Assembly: GCF_003675895.1 (NCBI RefSeq)
Contig: NZ_ML014774.1
Coordinates: 1 to 64,000, forward strand
Length of the DNA: 64,000 nt
Direction: 5' to 3'
Origin: Parashewanella curva
GTDB taxonomy: Bacteria; Pseudomonadota; Gammaproteobacteria; Enterobacterales; Shewanellaceae
Positions within the stretch are counted from its first letter, which is position 1, and each line of letters starts with the position of its first letter. The notes below the pieces were generated by a model. It saw nothing but the letters and a program-made list of their open reading frames with translations. It was not told the origin of the DNA and searched no databases. Shown piece after piece: positions 27,156 to 35,672 of the stretch. A program made the translations under genes and the position numbers.

Positions 27156-28469
27156 TCACATAACTGTACGGTTATTTCGAATATTAAGAAAAGCATAGTA
27201 AGCGATTAATAAGTAGCCCGGAAACAGAATGGCATAAGCGTAATGAGGTGAAATTACATTGCCGAGTAGTCCATACAAATATGGGAGTATTGCTCCACCT
27301 GAAATAGCCATAATCAACATTGCTGAGCCAGTATTAACGTATTTACCCAAGCCCCGCAGTGCTAGAGGCCAAATTGCTGGCCAAACAAGTGCATTCGCTA
27401 GTCCTAATATTCCGACCATTAGAATCACATCAGGTACAGGATGAAGAAATCCCAGTTTTAATAACAAAGGTGCGAAAAAATGTGTGTGCGTCGGTATGAT
27501 AAGAATAAATAAAGTTACGATAAGCCCAAATACACCAGAGCAAAATAATGCCATCTCTTGGCTAAGTATTTTAGGGATAAAGACCATTCCAATGATATAG
27601 CCAATAACCATAAAAAACATGGTGAACGCTGTAAATTCTGTGTAATTCGCAAGACCAAGTTGTTTACCAAATAAACCTATAGTGTCTCCGGCAATAACTT
27701 CAGCACCAACATAGAAGAATAAGGTCACAACACCCAAGGTTAACTGTGGGTATTTCAACGCTTTTTTCCATTCGACTTTTTCCTTGGTAGTTTGACTGTC
27801 AGTTTCAACTTCAGGTAAGGGGGAAATTGAAATTGAAAGTGCTAAAGCGAACAATATAGCCGCCATTGCTGAGTATAAATCAATTAGTTTTGATGAAAGA
27901 GTGTTCAATTCAGCAAGTTTTTCGGCAAGCGGAATAGAATTGAAATGCTCTGTACTAATTGAGCTGACACCACTGAAAACAATAGTTGTAAACAAGATCG
28001 GAGCGAGTATGCCAGCCCCTTTATTCAACAATCCCATCAAACTGATTCTTACCGCAGCAGATTTTTCAGAACCAATTAATACAATATATGGGTTAGAAGC
28101 TGTTTGTAATAGAGTCAGTCCTGTGCCCATTACAAATAAAGCAAAAAGGAATAAAGAGTAAGTTCTTGTGTGAGCAGCTGGAATGAACAGAACAGAGCCG
28201 ATAGCCATAATTAACAGCCCAAGTGACATGCCACGCTTATAACCAGTTTTGTTTAAAACAGAAGAAACTGGAATGGCGGTTATGGTATAGGCAATATAAA
28301 ACGTAACTGTCACCAAATAAGCTTGCGGAGCCGTCAATTGGCATACTGACTGTAATAGAGGAATTAATGCGCCATTTAACCAAGTTACAAAGCCAAAAAT
28401 AAAAAATAATCCAGCAATGATCCCAATCGAAACTAGGTTTGAATTTCTATCAATACTTTTATTATTCAT
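27156..28469 (-). CDS. Sugar MFS transporter, FucP/NagP type
   Basis: About 437 residues and twelve membrane helices. The N-terminal half carries the FucP-family signature (FFIFGFVTWLNGALIPLLQ and QTASNPYIVLIG). It resembles the N-acetylglucosamine permease NagP of Shewanella and fucose/glucose proton symporters. No catabolic genes are adjacent, so the sugar is not certain. A TTG three codons upstream is possible; I use the ATG. Confidence 0.85.
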   Translation of the reverse strand: MNNKSIDRNSNLVSIGIIAGLFFIFGFVTWLNGALIPLLQSVCQLTAPQAYLVTVTFYIAYTITAIPVSSVLNKTGYKRGMSLGLLIMAIGSVLFIPAAHTRTYSLFLFALFVMGTGLTLLQTASNPYIVLIGSEKSAAVRISLMGLLNKGAGILAPILFTTIVFSGVSSISTEHFNSIPLAEKLAELNTLSSKLIDLYSAMAAILFALALSISISPLPEVETDSQTTKEKVEWKKALKYPQLTLGVVTLFFYVGAEVIAGDTIGLFGKQLGLANYTEFTAFTMFFMVIGYIIGMVFIPKILSQEMALFCSGVFGLIVTLFILIIPTHTHFFAPLLLKLGFLHPVPDVILMVGILGLANALVWPAIWPLALRGLGKYVNTGSAMLIMAISGGAILPYLYGLLGNVISPHYAYAILFPGYLLIAYYAFLNIRNNRTVM

Positions 28470-28543
28470 GCACTTCAAACATTTAAGGGCGATGAGTCGA
28501 TGCTACTATAAGAAGTAATACTAATGTGATTTATGAAGTTTAA

Positions 28544-28723
28544 TTTACTTTTAGTCAACCTTCAGTTAATGCTGGCATTGCAACAATCTCCCTGAACATT
28601 ACTGATTATGTTTATGACTGCCATAAGGCGCTTGATGAGAAAATCAATAGAGATGGGTTTCTAGTCGTTTCTGCCTTAATACCTAGAAAATTAAAACAAC
28701 TGTACGGTACTTCTTTTAGGTGA
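28544..28723 (+). pseudogene. Possible relic of a coding sequence in the gap before the acetyltransferases
   Basis: A 59-codon stretch without a usable start reads like protein (TISLNITDYVYDCHKALDEK, then RDGFLVVSALIPRK) and ends in TGA. It may be a gene fragment. The family is not recognised and chance is possible. Nothing else stands out in 28470-28819 apart from the promoter region of the next gene. Confidence 0.25.
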
Positions 28724-28819
28724 TAAAAAGGTTAACAAAAAGAAGAATCAGTCAATTAAACTTAGTAGCTACTACAAACAATCTTTACGTGAGTAATTAA
28801 CAATTAAGGATAATATCAA

Positions 28820-29245
28820 TTGAAATCAGGCTATCGGATAAGCACAGATAAATCTGATATGGACATTTATGTAATACATAAATTTATTACAAATTCATAT
28901 TGGGCAAAAAACATTCCTATACAAACAATAAAAAAAGCCATTGAAAACTCTTTATGCTTTGGAGTATTCACAGCAGAAAATGACCAAATTGGTTTTGCAA
29001 GAGTTGTTAGTGATTATGCTACTTTTGCTTATTTAGCCGATGTTTTTATTTTGAAAGAACATCGAGGAAAAGGGATAAGTAAATGGCTTATTGAAGGCGT
29101 TTTAGAACACCCTGAATTGCAAGGTTTAAGACGTGTTTCATTAGCAACTCAAGATGCTCATGGTCTGTATAAACAGTTTGGGTTTACGCCATTAGAACTA
29201 CCTGAACGATTTATGGAACTGCATAAGCCGAATCTTTATCAATAG
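28820..29245 (+). CDS. GNAT-family N-acetyltransferase
   Basis: A 141-residue acetyl-CoA-dependent acetyltransferase. The acetyl-CoA pyrophosphate loop is seen in LKEHRGKGISKWLIEGV, after the beta-strand ATFAYLADVFI. The C-terminal part LYKQFGFTPLELPERFMEL is typical of small single-domain GNATs. Start codon is TTG with AAGGA about 8 bp upstream. It is 10 bp from a second GNAT gene. Substrate unknown. Confidence 0.88.
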   Translation: MKSGYRISTDKSDMDIYVIHKFITNSYWAKNIPIQTIKKAIENSLCFGVFTAENDQIGFARVVSDYATFAYLADVFILKEHRGKGISKWLIEGVLEHPELQGLRRVSLATQDAHGLYKQFGFTPLELPERFMELHKPNLYQ

Positions 29246-29255
29246 GGAAATTATC

Positions 29256-29720
29256 ATGCAAGTAGCTTATTTAGCCGATCATCCAGACGAGGTAAAAACG
29301 ATTGCTCAGTGGTATTTTGATGAGTGGGGTAATGGTGGAAAATCCTTTACTTATGAATTTATCTATGAATTAGGCTTAAGTCGAGTTATTAACAAAGGAG
29401 TACTGCCTTTTTCATTTATCATACTTGATGAAGGGGCTATAGTGGGGGTTGCAGAATTAAAATACCGAGAAAACAAAAATCATCCAGAATATGAACATTG
29501 GGTTGGAGGTGTTTATGTGGAAAAAAGTCATCGTGGTAAAGGGTATTCAAACGTTTTGATTTCTAAAGCGAAGCAATTTGCAAAAGAGCTAGGAATAAAA
29601 AAGCTCTATCTTCAATGCGACGCTCACAAGATTTCGCTATATGAAAAGTATGGATTTGCAGCACTTCATGAAACAGAGCATCATGGTGATATAACAACCG
29701 TTATGATCTGGGAGCATTGA
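29256..29720 (+). CDS. GNAT-family N-acetyltransferase
   Basis: A 154-residue GNAT with the cofactor loop VEKSHRGKGYSNVLISKAK and the C-terminal LYEKYGFAALHETEHHGD. It forms a pair with the preceding GNAT (10-bp gap, AGGGA before ATG). The two are not close copies of each other, so this is not a recent duplication. Substrate unknown. Confidence 0.88.
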   Translation: MQVAYLADHPDEVKTIAQWYFDEWGNGGKSFTYEFIYELGLSRVINKGVLPFSFIILDEGAIVGVAELKYRENKNHPEYEHWVGGVYVEKSHRGKGYSNVLISKAKQFAKELGIKKLYLQCDAHKISLYEKYGFAALHETEHHGDITTVMIWEH

Positions 29721-29838
29721 AAACTCAAATACTAATATCTATCTATATTATAACCAACTGTTCTTGTGCATATCATTTTTAGTGCGGATTCTATGGTGCC
29801 CAAAAATTCTTTTAATTATGGTTACAGGAGCAGTGAGC

Positions 29839-31155
29839 ATGCATTACAAAGCTTTCTCTAAAATTTTCTTAGCCATTGGATTGGCTCCTTTTTTTGCACA
29901 TGCAATCAATACAACGCAGGATATAACGCAAAAGTCAACGAATGGTCATTATATTGTTGTTTTAAAATCTCCAGCACATAGTATAGGAATGACCACTGAG
30001 GAACTTGAAAATATGAATACACAGTTGGTCGATAGTCAAGCAATGCTAGCTGTGAATCAAATTGGGGTAAAAGTAGGGAGTAAATTCCATCGAATATTAG
30101 ATGGGTTTGTTGTTGAAGCAAACAAGCAGCAAGTAGCAGCTTTAGCTAAGCAACCAAATGTCGCCTATGTTGAGCCCGATTATCAAGTATCTATTTCCCC
30201 CATTGAAAACCTATCACCTTTTAGTTCAAAAAAAGTGCAAACCAAACATGTTGACTGGGGCTTAGCCCGAATTGATCAACATAAACTTTCAGATGCAGAT
30301 GGTACTTACACTTATTTATACGATGGTTCGGGTATCACTGCTTATGTGGTTGATACAGGCGTAAACTACACGCATCAAGAGTTTGGTGGCCGAGCTTCGG
30401 TGTATATTAAAAAAGGAAATGAGTATGAAAAGAACCCAGCTAAGGAAGTGGGGGACTGTAATGGTCATGGTACCCATGTATCAGGCACGATAGGCGGTGA
30501 GACAACGGGAGTGGCTAAAAACGTCAATATTGTTGGTGTTAGGGTATTAAGTTGTAGTGGTAGAGGTTCAGATAGTGATGTTATTGCTGGATTAGAAGAA
30601 GTTGGTCAATTAGTTCAGCAGTCAGGCCAGCCAAGTGTTGTAAATATGAGCTTAGGCGGCCCTCAAATCAGTAAATCATTAGAACAAGCATTAGATAAAC
30701 TTGTCGATTCTGGTATCCCTGTCGTTGTAGCAGCAGGTAATAAAGTTAGTGCCTCTGATGTATTAGATTCATGTAAAGATTCTCCTGCACACGATTCGAA
30801 TGCGATAACTGTTAGTGCAACCGATGAAAAAGATAAGCGAGCCAATTATTCATATTATGGAAAGTGCACGAATATTTTTGCACCGGGTTCAAATATCATT
30901 TCAGCTTGGAATGGCAGTGATCATGCATATGCAAAAGCTAGTGGTACCTCTATGGCCTCTCCACACGTTGCGGGTGTAGCGGCACTGTATTTGCAAGAAA
31001 ATCCTAAATTATCACCAACGCAGTTGAAAAACGAGTTAATGACTCGTTCGACAGAGGGAGTCATTAATATGAATCTGGGGTGGTTCCCAGGTAGGAAAAA
31101 TAAAGCGAGAGCAAAAGAAACACCAAATAATTTAGTGTATTCATTACCAAACTAA
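29839..31155 (+). CDS. Secreted subtilisin-family serine protease (proteinase K-like)
   Basis: About 438 residues, exported by a signal peptide (MHYKAFSKIFLAIGLAPFFAHA). I choose this ATG because GGAG precedes it and it begins the signal peptide; the 25 codons upstream are probably not translated. An inhibitor-I9 propeptide (HYIVVLKSP ... VAYVEPDYQV) is followed by the S8 catalytic domain. The triad is Asp about 172 (AYVVDTGVNY), His about 210 (NGHGTHVSGTIGG) and Ser about 371 (GTSMASPHVAG). A short C-terminal tail follows with no extra domain. Likely an extracellular nutritional protease. Confidence 0.94.
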   Translation: MHYKAFSKIFLAIGLAPFFAHAINTTQDITQKSTNGHYIVVLKSPAHSIGMTTEELENMNTQLVDSQAMLAVNQIGVKVGSKFHRILDGFVVEANKQQVAALAKQPNVAYVEPDYQVSISPIENLSPFSSKKVQTKHVDWGLARIDQHKLSDADGTYTYLYDGSGITAYVVDTGVNYTHQEFGGRASVYIKKGNEYEKNPAKEVGDCNGHGTHVSGTIGGETTGVAKNVNIVGVRVLSCSGRGSDSDVIAGLEEVGQLVQQSGQPSVVNMSLGGPQISKSLEQALDKLVDSGIPVVVAAGNKVSASDVLDSCKDSPAHDSNAITVSATDEKDKRANYSYYGKCTNIFAPGSNIISAWNGSDHAYAKASGTSMASPHVAGVAALYLQENPKLSPTQLKNELMTRSTEGVINMNLGWFPGRKNKARAKETPNNLVYSLPN

Positions 31156-31170
31156 TTCTTATAAAGTTTA

Positions 31171-31212
31171 AAACAGCCTGCAATAGGATAATCTATCTCG
31201 GGCTGTTTATTT
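31171..31212. terminator. Terminator after the subtilase gene
   Basis: AAACAGCC (31171-31178) pairs with GGCTGTTT (31201-31208), followed by ATTTC. The loop is long (22 nt). It may serve both converging genes. Confidence 0.5.
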
Positions 31213-31227
31213 CAACGCACTTGTAAC

Positions 31228-31602
31228 TTAATAGGTTTCATCACTGCCTTTCATTTCGACCAAAGCACCTTTGGCCAAAGAAATCATCAATGCAGATAAA
31301 CGCTCATGCATTATAACAGTATGTGTATTATTGGTTTCAGACATGTATTGTCTTAGCTGATTTCTTACTTCGCAAACACCAGTAACATCAATGATAATAT
31401 CAATTGCTTCACCCAGCTTGAGAATGTCGTTGATTTTGGTTGTGGTTGGAATCTTATGTGTTTTAGCTAGTTCGATACCAGGAGCATCGGTCTTTAAGTC
31501 TGCAATAGCAACAATATAGACAAATTCTGCTGCAACCAGTTGTTGCAATAATTCTGTAGCCGCTTGTCCTGCACCAATGATTCCGATAGAAAATCCTTTC
31601 AT
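31228..31602 (-). CDS. Small Rossmann-fold NAD(P)-binding protein
   Basis: A 124-residue protein that starts with a dinucleotide-binding motif (SIGIIGAGQAATELLQQL, GxGxxA) and an acidic residue at the end of strand 2 (AIADLK). It then has DIIIDVTG and HTVIMHERLSALMISLAKG. It is much shorter than dehydrogenases and lacks a catalytic domain, so it may be a stand-alone sensor domain. Similar Rossmann segments occur fused to histidine kinases in other bacteria (from memory). No partner is adjacent. Function unknown. Confidence 0.6.
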   Translation of the reverse strand: MKGFSIGIIGAGQAATELLQQLVAAEFVYIVAIADLKTDAPGIELAKTHKIPTTTKINDILKLGEAIDIIIDVTGVCEVRNQLRQYMSETNNTHTVIMHERLSALMISLAKGALVEMKGSDETY

Positions 31603-31850
31603 TTTTTAATCCAATTTAGAGAGTTAAATACTGAGAAGGAGTCTAATCAAATATTAAAAATACATTTTGATCTTACTCAATGAATCTGATTTGTTTTAAA
31701 TACTTAGCCAGTATCTTTGTCATATCTCTTTATTTTTTATGTGGAATTGAGAATTTTGTTGATGCGTTGGAGGTATTTTGTATGAGCACTCTACGGTCAA
31801 AGTTCCGACTAACGATTACCACCTCAATTAGGGGAGGTTTAAATTTGACA
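31603..31850. other. Intergenic stretch with no supported gene
   Basis: A 62-codon open frame (31680-31868) is present, but it runs into the downstream terminator hairpin and has no ribosome-binding site. I regard the stretch as non-coding. Confidence 0.5.
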
Positions 31851-31884
31851 ATAAAAAAGCTTCAATAGTTTATTGAAGCTTTCT
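31850..31884 (-). terminator. Terminator of the cytochrome-like pseudogene
   Basis: On the minus strand AAAGCTTCAATA pairs with TATTGAAGCTTT across a short loop, followed by a T-run. It lies 20 bp beyond the pseudogene stop. Confidence 0.8.
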
Positions 31885-31903
31885 AGTTAATACTGATGAA
31901 CTG

Positions 31904-32625
31904 CTAAGGTTTACCATGTCCTGATTTTAAGGTTATTTCATAACTGAAGGGTTGTGAGTTGTCTTGCTTGCGCTTATCAATGAATTTTAACTGCATTTTC
32001 ATTGTAGCTGCAGGCTTGATGACACCGCCTTCAAGATAAACTCTAAGATAAGGAAACTCTCCCTCTTGAGTTTTACCGCTAGCATTGGCTAATTCAACAT
32101 CAGCAGGCAAGCCCTTAATAATGGCAAGTAAATGGTTATCAATGAAGTAGTTACTGGTATTTTTTACAATCCAAGTGTCATCCTGCATACCGTTGTTTCG
32201 GCTACGAGTATCTAAGGCTAGCTCAGCTTTATCGGTGACATCTAAAAACTCCATCCCAACATCTCGCCTCGTTAGTGGGTCGTTGTTGTTTTGAGCCATT
32301 CCACTGATAACAAAGCCATCCTTTACACCTGCAGCGGCCAAAATGGATAGTGGACTGAATATTTCGTATCTCGTTCATTCAACTGGAAAGTATCGGTTGT
32401 TGATTCAGGGTCATAGTTTACAAAGGTATCATCGTATAAACCATTCTCAATAAAATCGGTCAGGTCATTGATATCTTGCTCGCTTAACCCAAGCCCTCGC
32501 TCACTGCCTTCTCCACGAGGGTGGGTAAAGCGTGTGCTAAGTGTATCGGCATTACCTGTAATTTTATCTTGTGGCAGTCCTGAGTTGAAATACTCCACAA
32601 CTTGTTTAATCTCTGAGGGTTTAAT
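31904..32625 (-). pseudogene. 3' part of a diheme-cytochrome / MauG-like gene, frameshifted and truncated
   Basis: Two overlapping frames (32625-32323 and 32341-31904) together encode one C-terminal region. The first runs KPSEIKQVVEYFNSGLPQD, FTHPRGEGSERGLGLSEQ, DINDLTDFIENGLYD and NERDTKYSV; after a frameshift near 32330-32340 it continues AAGVKDGFVISGMAQNNND. The LSEQDINDLTDFI motif is like the end of diheme cytochrome c peroxidase/MauG proteins. The N-terminal, heme-binding part is missing: homology stops at the left end of the IS200/IS605 element. Family assignment is moderate; that it is broken is clear. Confidence 0.65.
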
Positions 32626-33130
32626 TCCCCGCCGCTTGCGGCGTAATATGGAACAATGAGCAGTATATTCACAAGAGTCACAACGTAACTATTTTGCTAT
32701 ATCACTTAGTTTTTCCAGCCAAATACAGAAGAGCAGTATTTGACGATACAGTAGATAAGGAAATCAAGATTATATGTCTTGATATAGAAAGTCGTTATCA
32801 AATCAAGTTCTTAGAAATAGGGACAGATAAGGTTCATGTTCATTTTCTTGTTCAGTCAGTACCAACGTATTCGGTTACGAAGTTGGTCACGATGATAAAA
32901 AGCTTAACAGCGAGAGAAGTATTCAGTCGTTGTCTTTCAGTCAAAAAAGAACTGTGGGGCGGCGAGTTTTGGACAGATGGCTACTTCGCCAGCACAGTAG
33001 GAAAGGATGGGGATGAGGAAGTGATTGCAAATTATGTCAAGAATCAGGGAAACGAATATAAAAAAACTTCACAGTGATTATCAGTTAGAAATATTCTAGA
33101 TTGATACCCCGATGCTTGCGGCGGGGTTGT
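32626..33130 (+). mobile_element. IS200/IS605-family element with a Y1 transposase
   Basis: About 500 bp flanked by subterminal hairpins rather than inverted repeats. The left end has CCCCGCCGCTTGCGGCG (32627-32643) and the right end CCCCGATGCTTGCGGCGGGG (33107-33126). Hairpin ends and a single small HUH transposase are the family signature. There is no tnpB. Exact cleavage sites are estimated. Confidence 0.8.
32694..33077 (+). CDS. tnpA: IS200-like Y1 (HUH) transposase TnpA
   Basis: A 127-residue single-strand transposase with the HUH motif (VHVHFLVQ) and a catalytic Tyr in IANYVKNQG. The expected N-terminus (ATG at 32656, MSSIFTR followed by SHNVTILLYHLVF) is out of frame by one base with the body. 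Only a TTG start at 32694 keeps the frame, losing about a dozen residues including the first beta-strand. Transposition competence is therefore doubtful. Confidence 0.82.
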   Translation: MLYHLVFPAKYRRAVFDDTVDKEIKIICLDIESRYQIKFLEIGTDKVHVHFLVQSVPTYSVTKLVTMIKSLTAREVFSRCLSVKKELWGGEFWTDGYFASTVGKDGDEEVIANYVKNQGNEYKKTSQ

Positions 33131-33145
33131 TCATTAAGCTTTTCA

Positions 33146-33173
33146 TAAGGTTTATGTGGTAATAACTAGGTTT
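33146..33173 (+). promoter_or_regulatory. Single TAAGGTT site upstream of the two-component genes
   Basis: TAAGGTT at 33146-33152 matches the repeats seen before 35673, 38671 and 45880. A second partial copy (TAGGTTT at 33167) is at the wrong spacing (about 21 bp). This may be weak autoregulation. Confidence 0.3.
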
Positions 33174-33262
33174 GTATAGTTAGAAAATAGCCAGTTTGTA
33201 AGGCTGTTTTTTATATCTCCCATATGTTACAAATATGTTTATAAATATGGAGGTTGATGTAT

Positions 33263-33943
33263 ATGCGTATTTTGTTAGTTGAAGACGATATAAATTTAGC
33301 TGATGTAAATCGTCGTTTGTTGGTGAGAGAAGGTTATGTAGTTGATGTTGCGCCTTCAGTTGCTATTGCTAAAGCTGCTGTGGTTGATATTAAATATGAC
33401 ATCATTTTATTAGATCGAATGTTGCCAGATGGTGATGGGTTAGAATTAATCAAATTTTCAGAGAAAAAAAACATCCCCAATCGCTTTCTCGTACTTAGCG
33501 CACTCAATGATGTAGATGAACGTATACAAGGTTTGGATATTGGAGCAGATGATTACATCCCCAAACCCTTCGAACCCGAAGAACTACTGGCGAGGATCCG
33601 CGCAGCACTAAGACACGGGCTTGAAGAAATAAAAAAAGAAATTAAGTGTGGGCAACTTATTTTCGATTGTGTAGGTAGGAGTTTTCAAATAAATGGAGAT
33701 GCATTTGTTTTACCTCGTCGAGAATTAATTGTTCTTGAAACTCTAATACAACGTGTAGGTCGCGTAACCACAAGAGAAACAATAGAGTCTGAAATGTATG
33801 GCTACGATGATGAAATATTATCAAATTCTTTAGAGTCGCATATTTCTAAATTACGAAAAAACCTTAAAGAACATAATATTGATGCTTCAATTCACACAGT
33901 TAGAGGAGTGGGGTATATCTTAAAAGAGACGACCAATGCTTAA
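33263..33943 (+). CDS. OmpR/PhoB-family response regulator
   Basis: About 226 residues. The receiver domain has the acidic pocket (LLVEDD), phospho-acceptor Asp51 (IILLDRMLPDGDG), and the conserved Thr/Ser and Lys positions (LSALND, YIPKPFEP). The C-terminal winged helix (about 130-222) has LPRRELIVLETLI and SLESHISKLRKNL, close to the QseB/PmrA/TctD branch. I choose the ATG preceded by GGAGG at 9 bp. It overlaps the kinase gene by 8 bp. Regulators of this branch bind direct repeats with 11-bp period; such repeats of TAAGGTT occur before several downstream units. Confidence 0.93.
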   Translation: MRILLVEDDINLADVNRRLLVREGYVVDVAPSVAIAKAAVVDIKYDIILLDRMLPDGDGLELIKFSEKKNIPNRFLVLSALNDVDERIQGLDIGADDYIPKPFEPEELLARIRAALRHGLEEIKKEIKCGQLIFDCVGRSFQINGDAFVLPRRELIVLETLIQRVGRVTTRETIESEMYGYDDEILSNSLESHISKLRKNLKEHNIDASIHTVRGVGYILKETTNA

Positions 33944-35342
33944 CTATTTCACTTTTTCTTTTCGCTCAATGCTGGGGCAAATGTTGTCTTTAACATTGAT
34001 TTTTTTAGTTGTTGTTCTTGTTGCTATCGTTGTCATTCCGATTTTAAAAATGCAAAAAGACATTGATCCTATAAAACAAACTGTTCAGTACTCTTTAGAT
34101 GATATTCGAACTTTTGTATTCGCACCCAAAGGGCAAGAAACAGCTCAAAACATCAAGGATTCAGAACGAATTAAGATAGTCAGAGCCTATAACCCTGACT
34201 TTCAGTATTACGTTAAAGTTAATGATGATGTCTACAGTTCCACTGAAACAAGTGAAGCTCTTTGGGCTAAGATGTTTGATTTGCCAAATGTCACTCAAAT
34301 GGAAAGAAAACTCGCTGATATCGAAGATTGTGCCAACGTCAGTTTAAGGATGTATAAAAAAACGGCAAAAGGGTTGGGTTATGTTTTTTCCAGTCTCTGT
34401 GGAAGCAAAGAAATTTACTATGAAGTTTCTGGTATTGCTAACCCCGTGCCTCAATTTCAAGGCTGGCTAACTAGTGATTTGCAAAGTTGGCTTTGGCGAA
34501 ACAGTAAAACGTATGTTTACCTAACTTTAGGTGTAATGGTCATTGCATTTCTTGTCGTATTTATTACAACAAAATCCATTCGACGTGTAGCTAAAGTCGC
34601 ACAATCTTTTGATCCAGATTCAATTGATCATACGCTTCCAGAAAGTGGACTTCCTAATGAGGTTTTACCATTGATCCAAGCTATCAATCAGATGATTAAT
34701 AAAATTGATGATTCAAAGGAACAGCAGAATTTCTTTTTATCTACTGCTGCACATGAGATGCGAACGCCTCTAGCTATTTTGAGAACAAGAATTGAAGAGC
34801 TATCTTCTGGTGAAGTTAAAGAACAGCTTAAACAAGATATATATCGTTTAACCAAACTCGTGAACGATTTACTCAAATTAATGAGAATTAAAACACCAGA
34901 GCAATTTAGCAAGCATATAGAGATTGTGGAGATTATTAAAACAGTAATTGCTGAACGAGCACCGAATGCACTTATGAATGAAGTAGAGCTTTCATTTTAT
35001 AGTGAGATAAATAGTTTTGAAATATTGGGTGACAAAGGGCTGTTTGAAGTTGCCATAGCGAATCTTATTGATAATGCGGTGTCGTTTTCTCCAAAGGGGG
35101 CTGAAGTTTCAATAAGTATTGATTCAAAAGGTACTATTACCGTTATTGATCAAGGGCAGGGGATTAGCCCCAAAGTTATGCCGAGGTTGTTCGAACCATT
35201 TGCTAAAGCACCACCAAACCGAGACGGACATGGTTTGGGTTTAGCGATTGTTAAAGCGATTATTAATCTTCATCGGGGGGAAATAAATGCTTATAACTTC
35301 CCATCTTCAGGAGCTAAATTTTCAATAACATTTAAAGAATAG
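33936..35342 (+). CDS. Membrane sensor histidine kinase
   Basis: 468 residues with two membrane helices (about 12-36 and 195-215) enclosing a periplasmic sensor domain of about 155 residues. That domain has two pairs of nearby cysteines (EDCANVSL, SSLCGSKE). A HAMP-like linker follows, then the H-box with His273 (STAAHEMRTPLAILRTR), the N-box (IANLIDNAVSFSP) and G-boxes (DQGQGISP, GHGLGLAIVKAI). It is the partner of the preceding regulator, with overlapping genes. The signal is unknown; the target operons suggest envelope or peptide stress. Confidence 0.92.
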   Translation: MLNYFTFSFRSMLGQMLSLTLIFLVVVLVAIVVIPILKMQKDIDPIKQTVQYSLDDIRTFVFAPKGQETAQNIKDSERIKIVRAYNPDFQYYVKVNDDVYSSTETSEALWAKMFDLPNVTQMERKLADIEDCANVSLRMYKKTAKGLGYVFSSLCGSKEIYYEVSGIANPVPQFQGWLTSDLQSWLWRNSKTYVYLTLGVMVIAFLVVFITTKSIRRVAKVAQSFDPDSIDHTLPESGLPNEVLPLIQAINQMINKIDDSKEQQNFFLSTAAHEMRTPLAILRTRIEELSSGEVKEQLKQDIYRLTKLVNDLLKLMRIKTPEQFSKHIEIVEIIKTVIAERAPNALMNEVELSFYSEINSFEILGDKGLFEVAIANLIDNAVSFSPKGAEVSISIDSKGTITVIDQGQGISPKVMPRLFEPFAKAPPNRDGHGLGLAIVKAIINLHRGEINAYNFPSSGAKFSITFKE

Positions 35343-35360
35343 GAGGCCAATTAAAGACGC

Positions 35361-35383
35361 CAGCCGAAGGGCTGAGTTTTTTG
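35361..35383 (+). terminator. Terminator of the two-component operon
   Basis: CAGCC, loop GAA, GGCTG (35361-35373), then AG and a run of six T, 18 bp after the kinase stop. Confidence 0.75.
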
Positions 35384-35497
35384 TGTTTAAACTGCGTTGC
35401 CATATGCGTATTTAATAACGAAGTAACGACAATTGTGTATGACGATAGTAACTACACTTCACATTTATCGGCTTAATGTAAACATTTTGTAAAACTA

Positions 35498-35526
35498 TAA
35501 GGTTTAGGTAAGGTTGTCGTAAGGTT
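35498..35526 (+). promoter_or_regulatory. Three 11-bp-spaced TAAGGTT repeats, likely response-regulator operator
   Basis: TAAGGTT occurs at 35498-35504, 35509-35515 and 35520-35526, each exactly 11 bp apart, i.e. on the same face of the helix. This is the geometry of OmpR/PmrA-type binding sites. It lies about 150 bp before the TonB receptor gene and after the kinase terminator. The remainder of the 330-bp gap shows no gene. Confidence 0.72.
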
Positions 35527-35672
35527 GGTTTAAGAATATGGATATCGGTAACTGGTATTCATACAATCAACATCGTTTTGTGGTAGGTGCTTGATATTAA
35601 ATAATAACGACAATACGTTGTTCCTTTCGGGAGAGGAAGTGAGAACAATGGTTTAGCTCAGGAGCCTTATCT

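Noticed and set aside
31680-31868. 62-codon open frame with a hydrophobic start
   Set aside because: No ribosome-binding site, and it runs into the terminator hairpin at 31850-31884.
33189-33213. Possible terminator AGCC / GGCT then a T-run after the IS200 transposase
   Set aside because: The stem is only 4 bp; not enough for a call.
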